DNA of 64,000 nucleotides from Xiphophorus maculatus (taxonomy: Eukaryota; Chordata; Actinopteri; Cyprinodontiformes; Poeciliidae): positions 9,908,501 to 9,972,500 of the forward strand of contig NC_036447.1 in NCBI RefSeq assembly GCF_002775205.1, in the 5' to 3' direction. Below, in pieces: positions 56,471 to 64,000 of the stretch. The notes under the pieces were generated by a model, which made no database searches, was not told the DNA's origin, and saw only the letters and a program-made list of their open reading frames with translations. Each line of letters begins with the position of its first letter. Within the stretch, counting starts at the first letter, position 1. The position numbers and the translations under genes were made by a program.

Positions 56471-59400
56471 TTCAAATGTTGGATTAATTCGACAAAAGGG
56501 ACAAAGGACAGAAGGTGATTTGTGTTGACTATGCAACTTATGTGACTGTCTTTTGGGTACAAAACGTCATGGCTGCATAGTTGACACAAATTACCTCCTA
56601 TCCTCTGCCTCCTTTGTTACTGTCTGGTTAATAATGTTAGGATATGCAAACTTTAATGAACATTTTCAGTTTAAGTTGTTTTAAATGGTCTAAGTCAGCT
56701 AAAAAGATGAGTATGTCTGACTAGCTAGTTAACTTCCACCACTGGGAATTTATTTTCAACAACCTCAAAGTGATTTCACAGAACTTCAAATAAAAAAAAA
56801 ATCCAAACTAACCATTAAATTGTTTATTTTTTCCTGTATTACATGTTTTGCAGGGTTTAACTACACCTACTGTTTAACCAGAGAAAAAAATTATTTGTTC
56901 CTTCCAACTGACTTTATCAGAGCATCAAAACACCTTCTTAAAACATTTTCTGCTGTGCTAATAAAAAAAAAGAATCTCAATCAAAAATTGCAAATATTTC
57001 AGAGTTATAAAACCCTTTCACTCATTATATAATATCTAATCATTATTGCAGGCCAATCAATTTTTTAAGATATTGTTATTGTTCAATAAATAATGCTAGG
57101 ATAACAAAAAAATTACAACATGCTGTGCATGCTGTCCCAAGAACGTTTATGCAGTATGTCTTCAAAAAGCTGAAGGGGAGTGATGAAAAACCCTTAAGAT
57201 TGAAATAAGCATTCACACACACACACACAGATCCTGACACAGACGTTAATATCTCAAAACATTAACATGCAGTGATATTAAGGGCTTCCAAACAGGCTGT
57301 CAGTGCTGAAGAGAACAACAGCAGAAGGAGGAATAAAGATATACAGCGAGGTTACATTGCATGGAGAGGGAGCATGGGGGTGGGAGGTTGCAGACTGGTA
57401 ACAATGCAGGGCTTTTTCTCTTCAGCCTCATTTTCATAAACCTGAATATTATGGAAGAAGAGGGAGGGCAGATTGCGAGGGTCAGGGAGATTTTTCGGAG
57501 AGTTTACATTTGCAAAGAGAGCCTGGAGAAATGCAGCAGCCCCGACACACACTGGGGAATATGCTAAAAAAACAACTTCAAGGAAAATGAAGTCTGGAGC
57601 ATGACTATACTAACAGTATGTACTCTTACACTGCACTGGGTGTAGTTATAGGACTGAGCATATTAAGCTGTTATATCAATTAAACCTTAAGACAAAGAGA
57701 CAGGCTTGACAGGAGGTCATTAAAAACAACTTGATTAAGTTCACCACAGAGTGTCAGACCAGTCTGACTCCAGGATCTCATTGACCTGGAGTGATACGGG
57801 TCACCATCCAGGTCCAACTCTGCTGCAGTGAGCTGCACTAAGGAGCAGAAGGGAGATGGTCAGAGCAAAATGGGAGTTTAGACCCATGTGAGAAAATATG
57901 AGTTAAAGGATACAGCGACTATACAACACAGCACGACTGCTATCAAGGCAGGATACAAGTGCAACAACTAGCAAAACAAAATAACGTTTTGGAAGGCGTG
58001 CCTCATACCAACTACATCTAGCATTTAACTAACACTATTTCAGAAATAGAGCATCATACCATCAGTCAAGCATGATGGCGATTGTGTGATGTCCTACTCT
58101 TGTTTTGTTGTTTCAGAATAAATTGCTTTAATGATAGAAACATGAATTTTTCTCTCTAGAACAAAACGCAAAGGGAGAAAGTCCAGCTATTAGTTGAATA
58201 CTATAACACAGGATAGAGACATATTTTTTTTAAGTATTTGGGCTGTTTTTAGAATTTCCTACCAAATGTGAGAATAAAAACATGCAAAATGTGAATTTTG
58301 CATCGTAGGTCATCTCTAAACTCCTTTTTTTACTCTCACTCAGTCACCGGCTTTTTACTGTGAGACAATAGCACAACCATTGTTTCATTGTGTAAGCAGG
58401 GCATCCGGTTCATGAAACATATTCAATCAATATTTTCAATGTCATGTCAAACATCGTGGCTTGCTTTGACCTAAAACCTTTCTTTCCCCATAACTAAAGT
58501 AGAACTAAATAGTAAAGTTGTTTTTCAGAGTTGGAATTTGTGCCATTATGTACCAGTCAGAGCAGAGACTGTAGTTTAACAAATGCAAGCAAGAAACTGA
58601 CCAGGAAAAACAGGCAGGCTGATCAAATGTGAGGGCAGGTTATTGGTTGTAGTTTAGATTCTACAAGAATAGATTGTCTATTTAAGATGTACAAATTTGC
58701 TTCGTACACCAAAATAGGCATTTTCAATAATCTGAAACTGCAGATTATGGATTATTTTATCCATTTTTCTTGACAGCAGATGTTTTGCTGCAGGTGGGTT
58801 TAGACTGTTAAGAAACCCACAACAATGTTCTGACAACATATAGAATAAAATGTGGGTAAGTTTTACCATTTGCTTATTCCTTCTGATAAAGTTTTTATTC
58901 TGGGGAGTTTGCTCTAGTGCTAGGCCAATGTTAGCATGCCTCTTCATTGTTTTGATACCACCCACTGATAACTCAGCTCCTAATAGCTTTCATCTCACAA
59001 CAACAAAACTAACAATTATACGTTTTCACTTTTGTAAATTGCATTAATTGAGCAAATACCTCCCAAAAACTTGCCTATCATATGGGGAAAATGTCCACAT
59101 TTTAGAGTGATGTAAAGGAACCTTTAACTTCAGATCCACTTCATTTTTGCATTCGCATAAAAACTCTGTCCAAACTCAGCTTATGTTGCAGAGACACTAC
59201 TACACTTAGTTCTGTAGCCTAGTGGCTTCCCAGACTTACACTGACAATACTATGATATAGTACTTAATGGCTTTATTTAGTACTTTGGTTATTGGATTTG
59301 CAAAATGTGGTCCGTTGGCTCTTTGTGGGATCATCTAACTTACAAAAAGTAAACCAGCAATTAGTATTTGGAGCCGAGATCATTCAGGGAGTCTGATAAT

Positions 59401-62199
59401 GACCATTTCGGGTGACATGGTATCATAAAAATACATGGTTGCAATATTACTACGGAAAATTGCAGACCGCTATCTGTAAGTTTTAGCATCTCAATCACTA
59501 CAAATCTACATTGGGTGATGGCTTAGAGTCCAAACAAACTGGCCAAATACACTATATGTATGTAGAATATGAATTCCTGACACTTTGAATATTGTATGTT
59601 TACAAATATTATGTCCAAGTATTGCTTTGCAATTGCAAAATCTCACACACTGATATTGTGACAGGCTTCTGTAATGCAATATATTGTGCAGCTCTATTAT
59701 AATTTCAATAGACAATCTTATGCTAGAGATTGGATTAGCACAATCTTAGAAATTAGACAAAGTCACATTACAACTTGCTTTCCAAAAGCATTTTGAAAAT
59801 CATAAATCTTTTGATTAAATAATTTAATTTTAAACAAAAAATGTCTGGTCACAAGCATGGACGTTGTGAAAAAAAAGAAATAAATCTAACAATAAATTTT
59901 TAATTTTATTTGATGTTTTCTGAGAGTCACCTGGCGAGTCACTCTCTCTTGTATTTAATAAAGATGAAATAGTGTGACACAAACTGACATGGCAGGAAAT
60001 TGAAGTTTTATCCCGATCGGGTCATCTAATTTCACAGTCAGAAATGATGCAGTCCCTGGGGTTCATGCAGTAACAGGCATGAAGCAGTCATTCAGCAGCA
60101 CATGTGACCTACGACATGGAGAAACAGTCGCACACAAGAGCTTTAGCCTGCGGCCTATATGAAAACTGAAAAGGTACAAAAATAAATAAATAAACTAGGA
60201 TGTTGCCTGTGGAGTCAATAACAATTTCTTAAATCCTTTTTTTAATAATTTCTACCTGCAGGCTGGAGCTATACAGGAACTGTGGCTAATCAGCGCAAGG
60301 AAACACACTGTACACACTTTGCAGTAGTTGCTGCCACAAATACACACTTAATACCAAATGACATGCTCTAAATGTAATTCTGTAAAGAAGTGATCTTATT
60401 AAATATTTATTCACCAACATGAAAATTATACATATTGAATTTTCATGTAACAATGAACTGCAGAAGTACATCCCTTTAATTAGTAACATTGTCAGGTTAC
60501 AACCGCCAACCTCAAAGTGCCTCATGGTGACGTCATGCGACTTCTGCTGGCTTTGTGCACCTGGAGACTGAAATATGTTGCCTATTCTCCTTTGCAAAGT
60601 GCTTAGGTGAGAGCTTTAGCGAACAGCAATTTTCAAACCAATCCCTGTAAACATTTGTTATCCTGCTAAAAACAAATAAAAAGCATAAACCTGTGAGATA
60701 TCACACAGGTGGGTTAAGTTCTAGGCAACAGATGATTCTACCATGGAGTCAACAAGCACAGAAACAGTAATGAGATGTTTTTGATCGAATCATAAAAGCT
60801 TAGTTCAAAAAGTTGCATGTTGTTTGCTCTGCTAATTATTTCCCTTTTTCTCCATAGTTATAAAGTGGCTCTAAACTTAACACCAAGCTGCTGGGGAAAA
60901 TAGTTTTTTTCTTACATGCATATGAAAAGAAACTGTCTAATTAGCACATCAAATATCCAGCCTTTCATAGAGGAACAAAACTTGTCCAGCAGGCTCTTTG
61001 TACTGGCTTGTTTGGTGCTGTGAAGCGAAACACCGGCAGGCAATTAGGAGCAAGCAGGATGACCAATTAATCAGTCAATATCGGCTCCTATAGAGTTGCG
61101 AGGTCCAGGCATGCACTCTGCACAGGAGGAGGCAGGGAGTCACATGTACTTACACACATCGCTCCTCTGTGCTGTTAATCTGTGGTCAGGCAAACTCCTT
61201 CAGCCAAAATGTCCTCACTTGTTGTGGTGAAAAAAGCAGCTGCAGCATTTGTGCGAGCAGATTTAAGGTCATCAACGGAAAAGTTTCATGAGTTTTTTCA
61301 AAGCCTTTGCACTCACTCCAGTTGTTCAAGATTTTTGATTCTCTGTTTGTTATCCCGTTGTTGTTGTACTGTGAAATAGTATTTTGCAAAAAAGAAACTG
61401 AGTGGGAGGTCAAATTTAATATCTCGAACAGAAAAAACAAGTTGAAATGCCACAAGAATTTGCTCAGCAAACACAGTGCAAAGAGAAACTGATCAGGCAG
61501 TGTCTGAAAAGGAGTTTATAAGATTTGGTCATAGAAGTCACCATTAAAGATCCACACATATAATTTTCATGTATAAAGTGTAGCTTTCAAAATGATGCAA
61601 GTTTTCTATCATAATATGCTTTTAGCAACAGTATTAAAATAGCTACATCCATGTGTCAAGTAAAAACAAATTAAATCATGATATAGATTATTTTAAACAT
61701 GTTTCCATCCCTCTACTGTTCTCTACTTATCTGTAACGGGAAATGGGCTCTCCACTGAGTTCTGGGTCTGCCCCAGTGTCTCCTTCCAGCAATACAGATC
61801 TTAAAACCTCCAAAGAGATGTTTCCCTGGTTATCATATGCTAAAGCCACTGTTTCTGCATTCAGGAGGAGCTCTGCTCCAAGCTTCTCCTGGTTGACAGA
61901 GCTTCTTTCATGCATGTTTGAGAAATCTTTTAATCTCCCATGCCAGTCACTCGGAGTTGCCTAAGCGCTCGCTTCCACAAAGCTCCTCTTCGAACCTGCA
62001 GTCCCCAGCCAAGCTTCTGCCTCACAGAGCAGCCCTCCCCGTTACCTTTTCCACTCAGCTCCTTCAGACTAGCAGCAGCAATTAGCAAACACCTGGTAGA
62101 GCTGAGAGTCTGCTGAGCTTATCATACAAACTACCTACCAACGCTTTCAAGAACAATTGTAAATAGCATAATGGAGAAACGTTGTTGTGATGACGTGCT

Positions 62200-62385
62200 G
62201 AAGGAAGAAGAAAGAGAAGCCGCTTCTTAAAGAGACAGGCCAATTTCAAGCTGTCTTAAAAATTTTCACGTCATATTTGACATATACAGCATTTTCATAA
62301 CAACTGAAGAAAACATGCTTATTTGATTGTGCTATAAAATGGAATATGTTCCTGGAAAATACTTAAAACAGCCCCTTTAAAAATC
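62200..62385. mobile_element. Probable teleost interspersed repeat
   Basis: 'ttcttaaagagacaggcc' through 'gctataaaatgga' to 'acagcccctttaaa' has the look of a repeat I associate with teleost genomes. The elements of its termini are not defined. Confidence 0.35.
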
Positions 62386-64000
62386 TGAACCACCTGTGCT
62401 TTGTTTTAAGACACTACATGTAAATACTGTTATAATGATATAAAGCAATCATAATTTCCTTATTTCAGTCAGTTCACATATCACCAAAAAAGCCTACAGA
62501 TCCCTGCTAGATCCACACATACATGCCAGAACTTGTTTCATTTGATCAGATCTTTGCTTCTCCAACATGTTTTTATGCTTATGGTTATGGCTGTCAGGTT
62601 GTTTTTAGGTCTAAACAGATTAAACAAAAATCCTGATGGAAATGCAGCCTCTCCCCACTGTGCCTTCCCAGACATGCAAAAGCTGCTCAGAAACAACTGG
62701 ACTGGGCACCAACTCAAAGGATCCAAATCCAGAGAAGCGGAGACGAGCAAGAACCATTGAAATACAGCAAGACAGAATCCAAGAGGACTGAGGAAAACAA
62801 CAACTGTGCCAGAATGGGGGAAAACGGTGACAAAGTCAGACTTTCAGCAGCAAAAGAAAGACCTACACAGTATTCAGTGTTATGGATTGCTCGTGTGAAC
62901 TGACATCTACAAGAAAATTAATACCATCCACATCGCTCTGCTTCCCAAGTACAGCACCGGCATGGTGCAATTAGCAGCTCTAATAAAAAGCCTGCCTTGT
63001 TAAAGCTCATTAGTCTCCCTGCTAATTACACTGAAGCACCAGGGAGGACCAGCAAAACCAGGGGCACCTCATTCTCTGGTCATCATTCAAACATGTCATA
63101 ATGGAAAAACACTCACACAGATTCATAGCTTCTCGTATTAATGAGGCAGGTAACCATGACAGTCTCCTTTTCTTCCCTCACACACATCCACATTCATCTG
63201 ACACAGCTGAAGGAGTACACTATCAGCGCTACTGGCCACTATAAGCCAGGCAACGCGTTGTGGTTAAGAGATTCATCATCTGCTCCTCTGCCGGAGCCCA
63301 GACTTGGCTTCATTTATGGGACTAGTTCAGGTTGAGTGGAGCTGGCAGCTTGTCAGCAGGCAGAGGCCCTGAATTGGAGGGGCGGGGAGCCAGAAATGGT
63401 GTGTGAAACACACAGACCAGCAGCTGACATCACTCCAAAGATCAAAGTCAAGAAGTAGAGTCACTGACATGCATGGAGATGTGATGTGTTAAACAGGGTT
63501 CATGAAATTAAAATGAGGCTGAAAACGTTCTCACTAAAGGGGAAAAATTAACCTCTTGTTCTGTCTCAGCAGGTCAGTAGCCAGTTTTGATAAGCTTTAT
63601 GTGTTACTCTGCTGCATAAGATGAGGTGTGCACAGTTAGGTCACTGGTTATTACGCAAAAAAAAAAAAAGAAAACAGGAAAACAGGGGATCAGGAAGCTA
63701 GAGAGTGATATAGACTTCTGGTCACTTCAATAGGAGAAATGTTCCCCGATTTAAAGACTTTGGGTCAACTTTGTAATTTCAGCGTCCAGTGTAGCAGCAT
63801 ATTAAAGAGTTATGAACTCTTAGAAATACTGGGAAATGTTCTATAAAAACATGTTGGATTCTCTACCAGTAAGCTGGTAAAGTGATTTACCAGTAAACAG
63901 GGCATTATTATATGAGATAATCCAAATAAACACAGATATGGACACAGACAGACAGGAAAATCAACCCTTTTGTCATGGCTGTTTTTGGCCATTAGACTAC

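Larger units (their letters stand above)
55567..64000. other. rhbdl3 upstream region, no recognised gene
   Basis: 8.4 kb without a convincing coding exon. It probably includes the rhbdl3 promoter and/or a long 5' intron. A C/T-rich block at 55690-55790 lies just upstream of the tentative first exon. A CA run is at 57213-57229. The 62-codon minus-strand frame at 61727-61915 lies in repeat-like sequence and matches no rhomboid N-terminus. Confidence 0.45.

Noticed and set aside
61727..61915. 62-codon minus-strand frame considered as an rhbdl3 first exon
   Set aside because: It does not resemble the RHBDL3 N-terminus, has no phase-0 donor in the right place, and lies in repeat-like sequence.

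Overview
The window is vertebrate nuclear DNA from a ray-finned (teleost) fish. Genes are split by introns with canonical splice sites. The background is AT-rich and crowded with fish-type transposons (an L1 with two ORFs, Tc1/mariner fossils, tRNA-derived SINEs, hAT-like and foldback elements). Three protein genes can be read exon by exon, all on the minus strand. I cannot name the species.

Layout from left to right. (1) 1-3.1 kb looks like the 3' untranslated end of an unidentified plus-strand gene. (2) 4.9-13.0 kb holds a five-exon gene for a 359-residue type I membrane protein: signal peptide, two V-type immunoglobulin domains, one transmembrane helix and a tail with YEEM and YKN tyrosine motifs. 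It most resembles CD7. (3) 13-19.4 kb has no gene; it holds a decayed LINE and a Tc1 fossil with two younger repeats nested in it. (4) 19.4-31.0 kb is znf207 (BuGZ), 11 coding exons, 473 residues. Its last intron (7.1 kb) is nearly nine tenths transposon: a full-length L1 of about 5.5 kb with clear target-site duplications, and a 0.78 kb hAT-like element with its own inverted repeats and duplication. (5) 31-34.2 kb is the znf207 promoter region and the rhbdl3 3' untranslated region. (6) 34.2-55.6 kb is rhbdl3, an EF-hand rhomboid protease, eight coding exons, 375 residues, complete catalytic Ser/His dyad. (7) 55.6-64 kb has no recognisable coding exon and is probably rhbdl3 5' flank or a large 5' intron.

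The rhbdl3/znf207 pairing, head to tail, matches the human 17q11.2 neighbourhood (RHBDL3-C17orf75-ZNF207), but no C17orf75 homologue lies between them here. The CD7-like gene is not part of that human neighbourhood. The three genes have unrelated jobs: lymphocyte surface signalling, spindle/kinetochore (Bub3) regulation and intramembrane proteolysis. Every reconstructed gene keeps one reading frame across all of its splice junctions, which is the main reason for trusting the exon borders. Repeat assignments rest on recognising family-typical sequence, without any search.
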